DNA of 64,000 nt, taken from Marinobacter adhaerens HP15. Lineage in GTDB: Bacteria; Pseudomonadota; Gammaproteobacteria; Pseudomonadales; Oleiphilaceae. A program made the position numbers and the translations under genes. The DNA is taken from the NCBI RefSeq assembly GCF_000166295.1, contig NC_017507.1, positions 1-64,000 of the forward strand, in the 5' to 3' direction. The stretch's first letter is position 1, and the number at the start of each line of letters is the position of its first letter. The notes under the pieces are model-generated. The model saw only the letters and a list, made by a program, of their open reading frames with translations. It was not told the DNA's origin and searched no databases. Shown here one piece after another: positions 24,407-33,807 of this stretch.

Positions 24407-25261
24407 TTACCCCGGGAACGGCCAAAGTCTGAGGTCGTTACCTGTGATGCCGGCCTCTCTCGCACTGATACCAAACGTAGTCCTGAAAGTGTTGCTGAAG
24501 TGCGATGAATCGCTAAAGCCCAATTCTAATGCCATCTCGGTCAGCGAGCGCATGTTTTCGAGGTCACCCATGGCGCTTTGAAAACGGGTCCAGTGTTGCA
24601 AACGTTTATAACTTAAGCCAAGTTCGCGCATAAGGAGGTGTTGAACTCGGCTAGGGGACAAATTCACATGGGAGGCGAAAGCGTCGAGATCCAGCTCACT
24701 ATGATCCTGAAGATAACCGCGTAAGGCCTGTTGCATACGGTTAAACGTTTTCGGAGCAGTACCCAAGCTCTTTTCGAGGGCATTGCTCAGCTCCTTTTGT
24801 AAGCCGACATCAAATGTTTGTGCCTGGATTAGCCTTTGAAGCGAGCCTCTCAGCTTACGATATGCAGTCAAACATTTAAGCGGTAGTTGACCTGGGCAAG
24901 GCTGCATCGCCTGCCAGCGTGGCGCGTAGATATCGCTGTAAACAACTGCACACCAGCCTCCCTGAGGATCCAGTTCATGGGCTGTGCCAGCGGGGATGAG
25001 AGTCGATTCGTATTCGGTCCAGTGTAAGTTGGCTCCCATCTTTACCATGAGAGGTTTTTCAAGAGCGACCAGAGCAACATTCGCCCCATGAATGTGTCGT
25101 CGCCCACGACCCAAAGGACCTATGAATATTTGACTATTTGAGCCTACTAAAAGAATGGGTGGATAATTTCCTGGCATGATCTGAGTGCCCGCACGCTCTC
25201 GATGGCTGAAGTCTTTCCGGATAGATGATTCAATGCCTGCAGAGCTGCCAGACTCCAGCAC
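24407..25261 (-). CDS. AraC-family transcriptional regulator
   Basis: This 284-residue regulator has a variable N-terminal domain, a cupin-like segment with AGTAHELDPQGGWCAVVYSD, and a C-terminal double helix-turn-helix. The latter includes LDAFASHVNLSPSRVQHLLM and MALELGFSDSSHFSNTFRTT, the AraC signature. The GTG at 25261 is used; an ATG at 25177 is a possible alternative. Lying between the membrane-protein gene and the MAPEG-nitrilase pair on the same strand, it probably controls them. Confidence 0.88.
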   Translation of the reverse strand: MLESGSSAGIESSIRKDFSHRERAGTQIMPGNYPPILLVGSNSQIFIGPLGRGRRHIHGANVALVALEKPLMVKMGANLHWTEYESTLIPAGTAHELDPQGGWCAVVYSDIYAPRWQAMQPCPGQLPLKCLTAYRKLRGSLQRLIQAQTFDVGLQKELSNALEKSLGTAPKTFNRMQQALRGYLQDHSELDLDAFASHVNLSPSRVQHLLMRELGLSYKRLQHWTRFQSAMGDLENMRSLTEMALELGFSDSSHFSNTFRTTFGISAREAGITGNDLRLWPFPG

Positions 25262-25267
25262 CTTTTC

Positions 25268-25681
25268 TTATTTAAAGGATGCGCTGGAACGCTTGGCAAA
25301 AACGAAAGCGCAGAGAAACAGTAATCCGAAGGCCAAGTCGTTTACGCCGTAACCCGCAATAAAGATCGCGGTCATGCGATCCTGTTCTAGAATGGAAGCG
25401 AATTGGTCAGCGGAATTGCCCCACCAGACGAGCCATGCACCGACATAGAACATCTTCTCGATGAAGAAGACGAGGCAAAGCCATGGCACCATTCTCCATG
25501 ACCGAGCGATAGAGATGTACGCCATGCCCCAGACTACGATCAATGCCTGCCCAAAAACCGAGAATACGTGAGGGTCGGCAATCGCTAGGACGTTATTGGT
25601 GAAGCCACGCGAAATCAACAGCATGCCGAGAATGTTGACTGCGCCCGCAGCCAAGAATGCGGGACCAACCCAACGGTTCAT
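25268..25681 (-). CDS. Hypothetical membrane protein
   Basis: This 137-residue protein has about four hydrophobic helices (VGPAFLAAGAVNILGMLLIS; HVFSVFGQALIVVWGMAYIS; WLCLVFFIEKMFYVGAWLVW; NDLAFGLLFLCAFVFA). The ATG at 25681 has a GGGGGA ribosome site; the frame extends ten codons further up. Six bases separate it from the AraC gene. Family not recognised. Confidence 0.68.
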   Translation of the reverse strand: MNRWVGPAFLAAGAVNILGMLLISRGFTNNVLAIADPHVFSVFGQALIVVWGMAYISIARSWRMVPWLCLVFFIEKMFYVGAWLVWWGNSADQFASILEQDRMTAIFIAGYGVNDLAFGLLFLCAFVFAKRSSASFK

Positions 25682-25997
25682 TTTTAAATCCCCCGATGAT
25701 GCGAACAAAATGCAGTCTAAATAAGAACTGCCTCAGAATTAGGCACTCGACATACATTGCTTTGCTGGCCAGATCGATTGAACTTTCTGGTTCGCAAGTC
25801 CTTCTTCAACGCCAAGTGTCTCAAAACCCTTGTAATGCTCAAGTCGAATTGCATGCTTAACGGGCCATTCATGCTGTAGTGGTCAACGAATCCCGGACAG
25901 TATCAACGGCCGGCGAAAGAAGGACTAAATTACCCCCCGATTAGGCCTTCATGTTTCCTATGCCAGTGTCCACTCTCTCCCCCTTACCGCCAATTCT
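25682..25997. other. Intergenic region between divergent genes
   Basis: About 315 bases with no supported gene. It is the upstream region of the minus-strand membrane-protein/AraC group on one side and leads into the HipA operator region on the other. Confidence 0.4.
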
Positions 25998-26105
25998 ATA
26001 TTGCAAGTATACTGGTCGGGTTTTTGTCCGCTCACTCAATAATTATAACCTTACTTGCAATGTAGTCCTCGATGCCCAATTATACTGCAAGTATCCTTGC
26101 AATTT
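25998..26105. promoter_or_regulatory. Operator-like repeats upstream of hipA
   Basis: The word TTGCAAGTAT or its reverse complement recurs: TATTGCAAGTATAC at 25999, TTACTTGCAA at 26051, and TATACTGCAAGTAT with CCTTGCAAT at 26081-26102. Direct and inverted copies this close to a HipA/HipB pair suggest binding sites for the HipB repressor. A TATACT at 26081 could be the -10 box. This is inference from the repeat pattern. Confidence 0.55.
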
Positions 26106-26118
26106 ATGGTCGCAGCGT

Positions 26119-27468
26119 ATGAGCCTTACCCTTCAAATTCACTGGGACTACCAGTGGCATGATGCCGGCGTAATCGAATTCAGAGACCCTGACCAAGGCC
26201 TTAGAGGCAGCCCGACATTCTCGTATGACATGGACTATGCTCTGAAAGCCTTAGAGCGCATTGAAGATTTTGGCCATCTGGACTTAATCGACCGGACAGC
26301 TGTGGGAGTGAATCTGCCCTGCATTTTGGCCGGCGACTACATGAATGGTGAGATTGTCCCGATCCTTAGAGACATCATTCCTCAAGGAGCTGGTCGCCGG
26401 CACTGGGTTAAAAGCCTTGGATATGACCGCGATCCCGAGCATCGAATCGATTTTCAGCTCTTGGCTGAGGGGTGTGTCGGTCCAGTTGGCAATTTGCGAA
26501 TCAAAGAAGCGGCGGAAGCGTTCGAGTCCCAGGTTGCAAGATCAGAGGTTGTTCTATTCGACCGAGAAGAAGTGTGTACCCGGGCCGACAGCCTTATCCA
26601 GTATGCTCACAGCCTGCATGTTGCGATTGGTGGCGCAACCGGCGCCGGCGGTGACGCGCCGAAGCTTTTGTTGGTTGAAAACCATTATGGCCAGTTTGCG
26701 CTTGAGGGAACCATTCCTGACGAAGAGATCGCCCGGCACTGGCTGGTTAAATTTCCGAGGGGAAGGAAAACCAGCGATGATATTCGGGTACTTGGGGGTG
26801 AAGCCGCTGTTTACCAGTTTCTTGAAAAGCGGGGCTTTAACGCTATCACCGGGGCTGCTTTCGATGACATCCACGGCGATGTTGCTCTTTGGTTACCGCG
26901 TTTTGACCGAGAAGTTAGGGAAGACGGCATCTTGCGCCATGGGATGGAGTCTGTTTATTCGATGATGGGCGTAATTGGCGATGGTGCTCGCCTGGATCAC
27001 GTCGACGTGATCCGGAAACTCCAGGATTATGTAACCAAGCCTGAGGACAAGGACGCAGTGCTTGCAGATTACCTGGTTCGGGATGTTTTGAACACCGCAA
27101 CGGGTAATCGCGACAACCACGGTCGAAATACATCATTGATTAAGCGGGGCCATAATATTGAGTTGGCGCCGGCTTATGACATAGCCCCTATGGTGTTGGA
27201 CCCTGAATCAATTGCGATGTCTACATGGTGGCCACATCACCTGCTGGATCAACGGCGAAATCCAGATTATTCGCTGATTCTGGAGGAGCTTGCTGTTAAT
27301 CCAAAGGCAGCTGCAAGCATCATGGAGAGTGAGCTGCTGAAGTTGAAGGATATGAAGGCAGGCTTGAAGCTGTATGGAGCTCCGGATGCAATGCTGAATC
27401 ATATTGCGATCCGGATGCATGAGCCGGAATTGGTTCATGATCAGCTGGAACGATTGTTGTGTCCGTAG
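26119..27468 (+). CDS. hipA: HipA-like serine/threonine kinase toxin
   Basis: This 449-residue HipA-type kinase carries the nucleotide-binding Lys segment HWLVKFPRG, the catalytic loop ATGNRDNHGRNTS (Asp plus Asn), and ELAPAYDIAPMVLD (the metal-binding Asp). In the family, HipA phosphorylates a translation-related target such as an aminoacyl-tRNA synthetase and induces dormancy, held in check by HipB. The frame is open from 25951, but the upstream part is operator DNA, so the ATG at 26119 is chosen; its ribosome site is weak. The antitoxin gene lies downstream instead of upstream. Confidence 0.85.
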   Translation: MSLTLQIHWDYQWHDAGVIEFRDPDQGLRGSPTFSYDMDYALKALERIEDFGHLDLIDRTAVGVNLPCILAGDYMNGEIVPILRDIIPQGAGRRHWVKSLGYDRDPEHRIDFQLLAEGCVGPVGNLRIKEAAEAFESQVARSEVVLFDREEVCTRADSLIQYAHSLHVAIGGATGAGGDAPKLLLVENHYGQFALEGTIPDEEIARHWLVKFPRGRKTSDDIRVLGGEAAVYQFLEKRGFNAITGAAFDDIHGDVALWLPRFDREVREDGILRHGMESVYSMMGVIGDGARLDHVDVIRKLQDYVTKPEDKDAVLADYLVRDVLNTATGNRDNHGRNTSLIKRGHNIELAPAYDIAPMVLDPESIAMSTWWPHHLLDQRRNPDYSLILEELAVNPKAAASIMESELLKLKDMKAGLKLYGAPDAMLNHIAIRMHEPELVHDQLERLLCP

Positions 27469-27495
27469 TGAGTCATAGTGGGGGGAGTGTTAAGC

Positions 27496-27849
27496 ATGCC
27501 TAAATTGAAACGAACACCACTGACTCCAAACGAACGGTCATTGATCAGAGAACGGACCTTTGAAGAGCTCGAAGCCGGAAAAATTCACTTGGGTCAGGCT
27601 ATTCGTCGGTTTCGCCTGCGGTTTACGGGATTGAATCAGAAACAGTTCGGCAAACTTACGGGGTTCTCTGCCACGACTATCTCTGCGATTGAGAGGGACC
27701 CGGAGTCCGGAACTGTTAGAACGATAAATAAGATCCTTCGGAAGTTTGGTATGCAACTGACAATGGGGATGATCAATCGAAGTAGCGAAACACAGCGAGT
27801 GAGTGTCTCTCCGACTGCTACGCCTTCGTTTTATCACCGCTCTGAGTAA
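27496..27849 (+). CDS. hipB: HipB-like XRE-family antitoxin/repressor
   Basis: This 117-residue protein has an XRE helix-turn-helix: LGQAIRRFRLRFTGLNQKQF followed by GKLTGFSATTISAIERDPES. It should bind the repeats ahead of hipA and neutralise the kinase. The ATG at 27496 is chosen because GGGGGGAG precedes it. It begins 27 bases after hipA. The C-terminal tail is polar and probably flexible, as in HipB. Confidence 0.82.
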   Translation: MPKLKRTPLTPNERSLIRERTFEELEAGKIHLGQAIRRFRLRFTGLNQKQFGKLTGFSATTISAIERDPESGTVRTINKILRKFGMQLTMGMINRSSETQRVSVSPTATPSFYHRSE

Positions 27850-27943
27850 CCTCCTCAGATCGTGACACGCTAAGCTTTGTGTGATGAAGATTTTGCGCAC
27901 TTTCAGCTTTCGAGGCCCAAAGAAGGCTGACTTATGCGCTGAA

Positions 27944-29406
27944 TTAGAAAGCATTTCCAGACATAGGTGAACGAGCTGGAGGCGACATCTCAGGGTTGTG
28001 AGCGATTGTGTGGGATTTGCCGTAGTGGACGATTCGCAAATCGGTATAGCGCTTCGCAGGCTCCAGGGAAACTCGGACTGGGATGTTCGATTTTCGGAGG
28101 TTTACTATGTTCGCATGTTGGTTAACAAAGTGCCGGAGCGCGGCTACAGACTTTGTAAGCCCCTCTTCCAGGCGATCGATTCGATACGTCGGAGCCATGC
28201 AAGTCTGAAACTGTTTAGTCGTCCACGTTAGTGCAGGATCAGGGGTGGACGCCAAATACATTTCTAGAAACGCGAAAAAGCATTGTCCGATGGATGAATT
28301 GTCTTCGATTGCCTGGCGTTTTAGGCCTAACCAGCGTTTGTGGAAGGCCATTGTTGATTCTTCCTGAAATTTGGGATGCAGAGACAGTGCCCAGTGAGCG
28401 ACCTGCTCGTTGGTTTTTGATGCAGCCTTCGCGCGCGGTCTGGCATAGCCGACCGGGGCAAAATGTGTCAGAAGCCGGAATTGCTCCTGATCCTTTTCCA
28501 TTCCGAACAGTGATCGAAAATAAGCGGCTTCGGTTGGGTTGGATGACAACGATATGTCGAACTCGGTGGAGCGAATTCGAGCTAATATTTCGTTGACCTT
28601 GCGCCTAGAGGTTTTTGAACCCGGGTAACTGTAGCCAAGGATCCGTTCGAGCTCGAGCGTTGGCACAATCCGAGGTTCCACAGAGTTGAGATGGTTACTG
28701 GCACTCTCATGAGCATGAGAACCCATGAGAACGAACAACGCTCTCATCACGCGATAATCCGATAGGGTCATAAGAGACCCGTAAGAGTGGGATTTGATCG
28801 TGATGCTGGTTTCCCGGCTTAGCTGAAAGGTTTCCTCAATGCGATCATCTGTCAGCGACTCCTGAGTTGTCAGTCTTAATGCCCGAAAAAAAGCCCACGG
28901 TAGGGTAGACGAGTGCTTGTTCCACTGGGTCGCATTAACAGTTCTTTGAACAACTCGTTCGACTTTGTGAAATGTTGCGTTGTCTTTTTGGCTTTCGCCG
29001 GGTATCTCTCAGCTCGCCCATGATGGAACGATGTCAACGTGTCATAGGATCGGGTATGAAAGTTTGGATCGTAAATTGCCTCAGCCCGGTGGAGGTAGTA
29101 AGTCCGACCGTAAGCCTCTTGGTGCCAAATGGATTCTTCGAACACGCCAAGCCTGGATAACGCCTGCAGCCTGTCCTTGAAACGTTTGGAGTTCAGTGCC
29201 GGCGTCAAACAATCTCTAATGGGGATCACGAACCCCGTATGCGGTGCAGCTGAATCGTTGACTTGACCGAGAATCGACCGGAGCACCCGAACATCACCGG
29301 CACCAATTTCCCCCACAGGCTTACTGTGCAGCTTCTCGATATTTGCTAGCGCGGGCTCTTTGTTAGCAACCAGCTCCGCATCAACCTGAACAAATGAGCG
29401 TTTCAT
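27944..29406 (-). pseudogene. Frameshifted gene, possibly a plasmid-type replication initiator
   Basis: Two overlapping minus-strand frames join into one protein of about 485 residues. The first runs from the ATG at 29406 and ends at 28876. The second is open from about 28990 and continues through STLPWAFFRALRL to 27944. A single missing base near 29000 (a short C run) would restore it. The N-terminal part has winged-helix-like text (LQALSRLGVFEESIWHQEAY). The middle part, with the LPWAFFRALRL segment and SDYRVMRALFVLMGS, loosely recalls TrfA/RepA-type initiators. That resemblance is weak. With HipAB and repeats nearby it may mark integrated plasmid or island DNA. Confidence 0.42.
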
Positions 29407-29437
29407 AGCAAAACCCGGCCATGCTTGATGACCGGGT
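29407..29437 (-). terminator. Intrinsic terminator of the TRAP operon
   Basis: On the minus strand AACCCGG is paired with CCGGGTT across a 13-base loop and followed by TTTTGCT. It lies 14 bases after the TRAP permease stop and immediately before the ATG of the broken gene downstream, so that gene has almost no room for its own promoter. Confidence 0.75.
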
Positions 29438-29450
29438 TAACCTCCAACAG

Positions 29451-31496
29451 TTAGAGCGCGTAGAAAAGCAGTGGCACAAACGCAACGAACAGCAGCGTCG
29501 GTGCCATGACACTAAGCGGTAATAGCAGGCGCTCATAACGACGCCAGAAGCTGCCTCGTTTCTCGGCTGCCAGGACTTCGGACTCGCCTACCACCTGCCG
29601 GGTAAGCAGATGGTTCAGCGCAACTGGTGGACTCAGGTACCCAAGCTCAAACGCGACCAGACAGACGATCCAGAAATGCAAGGGGTCGATGCCAATTTGG
29701 ATTGCCGGTTGCGCAACGGTAGCGGAAACGAGGATAACCGCGCCAAAGGGATCCATCACCATACCAATGATGGTGAGCATCACGACAATGACGAGCATGG
29801 CGATCCAAGGACTGGTAAGGTCCTCAGGGAACAGCGCATGCACGATATCGGATCTCTCGAGAATACCGCCGAGGCAGATTGAAAAGCCTATCAGGGCCAA
29901 AAGTGCACCGATGTGTACGGCCGAGTCACTGGCTGCCAACGTGCTTCGGCGCCAAAACAGACTAAACCGGGACCGTTTGGTTTGGCGACTTTCTGCCTTG
30001 GTATCGAGGAACACCAAGGCCAGCATGACCAGAGGCAAGATCAAGGGAGCGCTGTATTCGTTAAATTGCAGCCCGAGCAGAAGCCAGATCAATCCAATGA
30101 CGATAACAACGCCAATCACATACGGCGTAAGCGGCCCAAGCCGACGGAGCGCTTCTTTTGCCGCACCTTTCTGAGGGGAGGGGCGCCAGTTTCCTTGGGT
30201 CTTGCAGACCACGATGGAAAACAACGTCGCAGACATCATGAAGACCCAGAAGCCCCACCCGTACATTTCGCTGGTCGTCACTTCTTTGTTAAGGGCCGCA
30301 ACAACAACAATAAGCAAGCAGGGGTTAAGCACAACCCCGAGACTTCCAGACATGGCAGTGGTTGCCAGCGACAATTGACGACCGGCCCCCGCACGGCGTA
30401 GCTCGTCATACACAACACCACCAACGGCCAGGATGAAAATACCAGATGCCCCGGTAAATGCCGTTGGAAAGGCCGTTGCGAAGATGATGACCGACGCGAG
30501 CATTGGCGCCGGCAAGTTGAACGGTTTTAAAGCATTGAACAGCAACTCTGGTATCCGAGTTTGCTTAAGCATCATGCCGACCAGGACATAAAGCCCAATG
30601 TTAATGAACATTGAGGACAGATTGGTCATGATGCCGAAGTAGATGGCGAGTCCCGACTGGTACTCATCGACAACGACGAAATAGGTCATTGCGATCAATC
30701 CCATCACGCAGTACAGCGGCAACACCAGTCCTGATGAAAGCGTCAGCGAACCGGTGTTCAGATGGGCCGGTACTTTTGCCAACCGTATCAGGTTGATCGC
30801 CATAAAGAGTATGAAAACAATCGACCACCCATATTGAAGGGTCTGCGTGGACTCGGTGCCCGGGGACACGGCAAGGCGATCAAGGTAGGCAAACAGAGAC
30901 AGAACCATCAGTCCGTTGACGATTAGCTGAACGCCCTGACTTAATCGCCATTCCGCTCGGTTTCTCGGCAATCGAAGCGCGATGTGATCTGTATCAAACG
31001 CCGCAATGGCAGCGGCCAATGCAAACATGGCAATGAACAGGAACTTGGTTAGCTCGATGTTCTCTAGCAGCGTTTCTGCCAGGCCCTGTTCGATGGTTTT
31101 ATAAACCGTCAAAGCTGGCGTGACGGCCTCCTGGGTTAACCGGTATTGCTCGAAGCGTTGCTCACACAGTTCCAGGTTTTGCAAAAGCGATTCACGGATC
31201 GCTTGTGCATTTGGCGGGGAGCTGAACAACGCATCTGGATCGGGCTCATAAGCGTCGATGCGTTTTTGTACTTCCGCATCGACGTCAATCTCCAGCGAAC
31301 ACGTAGGCTCGGTAGCTGCCGGGTCCAGCAAGTAATAATTTGGCCAGGTTTGCTCACCAATTAACAGCAAACGTGAATGCAGAGAGTTACCCATACCCAA
31401 AAGCAGGGTGAACAACAAAAGTAGGAGCAATACTACCCCGTGCACTTTGTGCACGGGGTAGAGTGCGCCCGAGGTACCGGTCGCTCGGGAGGTCAT
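29451..31496 (-). CDS. TRAP-type transporter large permease (DctM with fused N-terminal part)
   Basis: This 681-residue polytopic inner-membrane protein has a C-terminal half of DctM type, with FPTAFTGASGIFILAVGGVV and MVMDPFGAVILVSATVAQPA. The N-terminal half has extra helices, as in DctQ-DctM fusions. Between the first and second helix lies a periplasmic segment of about 115 residues, rich in acidic residues and with two Cys. It would use an ion gradient to import a solute delivered by the binding protein encoded 23 bases upstream. The substrate is unknown. Confidence 0.85.
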   Translation of the reverse strand: MTSRATGTSGALYPVHKVHGVVLLLLLLFTLLLGMGNSLHSRLLLIGEQTWPNYYLLDPAATEPTCSLEIDVDAEVQKRIDAYEPDPDALFSSPPNAQAIRESLLQNLELCEQRFEQYRLTQEAVTPALTVYKTIEQGLAETLLENIELTKFLFIAMFALAAAIAAFDTDHIALRLPRNRAEWRLSQGVQLIVNGLMVLSLFAYLDRLAVSPGTESTQTLQYGWSIVFILFMAINLIRLAKVPAHLNTGSLTLSSGLVLPLYCVMGLIAMTYFVVVDEYQSGLAIYFGIMTNLSSMFINIGLYVLVGMMLKQTRIPELLFNALKPFNLPAPMLASVIIFATAFPTAFTGASGIFILAVGGVVYDELRRAGAGRQLSLATTAMSGSLGVVLNPCLLIVVVAALNKEVTTSEMYGWGFWVFMMSATLFSIVVCKTQGNWRPSPQKGAAKEALRRLGPLTPYVIGVVIVIGLIWLLLGLQFNEYSAPLILPLVMLALVFLDTKAESRQTKRSRFSLFWRRSTLAASDSAVHIGALLALIGFSICLGGILERSDIVHALFPEDLTSPWIAMLVIVVMLTIIGMVMDPFGAVILVSATVAQPAIQIGIDPLHFWIVCLVAFELGYLSPPVALNHLLTRQVVGESEVLAAEKRGSFWRRYERLLLPLSVMAPTLLFVAFVPLLFYAL

Positions 31497-31519
31497 CGTG
31501 TATTACCTATATTTTTGTC

Positions 31520-32527
31520 TTATTCGCGGTTATCGGCGGTGCACTCTGAGGCGCTGGGATTGCTGGCACACCGAATGTTGGCCATCAGTGTCAGCATTTT
31601 CGGATGATAGACCGATGGCGCACTGTTGACTCCGTCGCGCATTTCCAGCCTGTTCTCGCGAAACATTTCCTGATAACCCCTGATGTCCGCATCGGGAATG
31701 CGTATCCACTTGTCATCCGGGATGGCTGCCTCTTGGGACGCAATCAGATCCATAACCTGCGGGTACATGGAGAAAGCGATTTCCCGGGCTTTCTGAGCGG
31801 TCTCATCGGCTAGCGCCTCATCACGCACAATGATCTGCGCGGTCAGCTGCGCGAGTGGGTAGTCAACGACACCGCCATCAGGCTCCAACCCCTTGTACAG
31901 TTCGAGCGCCTCATAGGCAAAAGCAGGTGCGTAAGCTGTATCGACCGAGCCATTGTTGAATTTGCCAGCAAAGTTGGTGATATCGGAGGGTACAACGGTT
32001 GCCTTCACATAATTGACCATGTGAATGGCGTCTTTCTGATAATCGAGGGTGGCCATTCGCTTACCAGCCAGCTCGCCAGCGGTATCGATGGAACGATCAT
32101 TGACGAACAGGTAACCGGCGCCTACGGGGAAAATACCCATCACCTCAAAACCGCCCTCTTTCATAAGGCTGGCCGCTTTGGGTTGGGCTAGGGTCGCCAG
32201 CAGAGTCTCTAGATTCTCATAAGAGGGCAGAGCACCGACAGCGCTGACTGAGCCGGTAAATCGGTTGAAGGGCCGTGTTCTGAGGTCGGTGGCTGCGACG
32301 GCGTCGCATTGGCCTGCATTGAAATCGCCGACTGCCACGCCCTCATCCGTATAAGGCTTTAGCTCGAGATCGACGCCCTCGGCTTTCAGATTCAGGGCGT
32401 AGTCTCTCATGAGGTTGAACACGTCTCCGTTGGCGCCGATGACATCAAAGACACACACAGAAAGCGTGTTGGCCGAAGCAAGGGGGGCCGCACAGGTAAG
32501 TGCGACGGCGGTCATTAGTTTACGCAT
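31520..32527 (-). CDS. Periplasmic solute-binding protein (AdeT-like/TRAP-associated)
   Basis: This 335-residue protein has a signal peptide (MRKLMTAVALTCAAPLASA). The mature part starts NTLSVCVFDVIGANGDVFNL and includes AGQCDAVAATDLRTRPFNRF and AYAPAFAYEALELY, a pattern I associate with the 'putative solute-binding protein' family that includes AdeT1/2. The start at 32527 is preferred because GGAG lies nine bases upstream; an ATG at 32551 is less likely. It probably feeds the TRAP permease encoded downstream. Confidence 0.75.
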   Translation of the reverse strand: MRKLMTAVALTCAAPLASANTLSVCVFDVIGANGDVFNLMRDYALNLKAEGVDLELKPYTDEGVAVGDFNAGQCDAVAATDLRTRPFNRFTGSVSAVGALPSYENLETLLATLAQPKAASLMKEGGFEVMGIFPVGAGYLFVNDRSIDTAGELAGKRMATLDYQKDAIHMVNYVKATVVPSDITNFAGKFNNGSVDTAYAPAFAYEALELYKGLEPDGGVVDYPLAQLTAQIIVRDEALADETAQKAREIAFSMYPQVMDLIASQEAAIPDDKWIRIPDADIRGYQEMFRENRLEMRDGVNSAPSVYHPKMLTLMANIRCASNPSASECTADNRE

Positions 32528-32580
32528 CGTGATGGACTCCATTACGGTCATTGTTGTTGGGTGTGGTCTTTCAGTGCCGT

Positions 32581-33666
32581 TTACAGCAGGTCGTCCAGGT
32601 CCATGGTCTGTACGTTGCTTCCTGCGGATTTTGGCTTGAGTTCGCCAAACGATGTCCGCGGTGTGCGGTACCCATAGTTGCTGACCCAGTGTTTGTCTGA
32701 GGCATGCAGGACAACTCGTTCCGCGATGGAATCAGTAAGCGGGTAGGCTGCCGAGATTTCCATGGTTTCGCCGCTCTCTACAAAGTTCCGGATCGCTGTT
32801 TCGAGAACATCGGGTCGGCCGAACGTTTCGGCGGCGACAATCTGAAGGGCGGTTGAGACTCGGAAGCCTCGATCAATGCCCAGTTGGACGCTGTTATCCA
32901 ACACATCCCACGGACTTGGGGATAGCGCCGGGCGTGTATCCGGGAGCAGAAGCCATACAACGGCGCGGATCGCATTGGGAATGCCGCCCCATTTTTCGTT
33001 GTCGATACAACGAACCGCTCGCTCGGCCTGCGGCGCAATGTTGCGGGGAATGCCCGCTAGTGCGCCTGAGTTGGCGTCGTTTACGATCGCTTGGAGGCCG
33101 GTGAGATGGCCGAGAAGGAATGTAAGCTCGTCTTGGTCGTTAAATAAAAACGGACATTGCAGCGGCTCGGCTGCGGGATCGAAGTCGTAGGCTAGCATCG
33201 CGCGTTCAAAGGCGACGAGACGCCGAGAAGCAACCTCAGCGTTCAAACGCTTGGCTTTTTCACGAGCGTCTTTGGCAGCAGGCACGTTGCCTGCGAAATC
33301 CGCTTGGAGGTAGTCAAGTTCTGCCTCCATGGCTTGGTACTCGGAACAGTTGGCGGCGAGCAGCATAAGCAGAGAGCCGGTGGTTGCGGGAGGCTCTGTC
33401 ACGCGTGAGAACGAATAGATCAGCGGGTCGACCGACTGACCCAACGAACAGGCCATGGAGGCGTCGGTCATTTGCAATACGTACGGCGTGGCTTCGCCTT
33501 CAGCGTAGTTCGATAAAACGACCCCAGTTGTCGTGTATACTGGGTTTGCAGAGCAGCCGACTAAAAGTCCGACTAGCGCCAGCAGGCTCGCCTTAAAGCC
33601 TTGGCCTAAGCGCCCTATCTTATTGTCACGATTAGATTTTCGCGCAAAGAACGTCACGTATTTCAT
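32581..33666 (-). CDS. TRAP-associated lipoprotein, TatT-like
   Basis: This 361-residue protein has an N-terminal signal with lipobox LLVGCSA (Cys at about residue 38). The rest is largely helical (DAREKAKRLNAEVASRRLVA; STALQIVAAETFGRPDVLET), consistent with TatT-type TPR-like lipoproteins that partner TRAP binding proteins. The gene lies 53 bases ahead of the binding-protein gene on the same strand. The TatT assignment is by helical pattern and context. Confidence 0.6.
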   Translation of the reverse strand: MKYVTFFARKSNRDNKIGRLGQGFKASLLALVGLLVGCSANPVYTTTGVVLSNYAEGEATPYVLQMTDASMACSLGQSVDPLIYSFSRVTEPPATTGSLLMLLAANCSEYQAMEAELDYLQADFAGNVPAAKDAREKAKRLNAEVASRRLVAFERAMLAYDFDPAAEPLQCPFLFNDQDELTFLLGHLTGLQAIVNDANSGALAGIPRNIAPQAERAVRCIDNEKWGGIPNAIRAVVWLLLPDTRPALSPSPWDVLDNSVQLGIDRGFRVSTALQIVAAETFGRPDVLETAIRNFVESGETMEISAAYPLTDSIAERVVLHASDKHWVSNYGYRTPRTSFGELKPKSAGSNVQTMDLDDLL

Positions 33667-33807
33667 AGATAATCTCTCTTGTCTTTATTGTTGCACTACT
33701 GGTGTTGTTCGATTTCTAACTCATGTTTTATTAGACAAAGGTATGGTATGCAGTAGGTCATACGCTAATCGACGTTGGTCGGTTTGTCCATAGGAATAGT
33801 CCGATTT

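Noticed and set aside
25951..26118. Upstream extension of the hipA frame
   Set aside because: The extra 56 codons cover the operator-like repeats, and the HipA-type protein text begins at 26119.
19848..27874. TGACACGCTAAG present at 19848 and 27863 as possible attachment sites of an island
   Set aside because: A 12-base match is expected by chance in a window this size, and the flanks do not continue the similarity.
29610..30401. Long + strand frames opposite the TRAP permease
   Set aside because: They are antisense to a well-supported membrane protein and show no protein-like pattern of their own.
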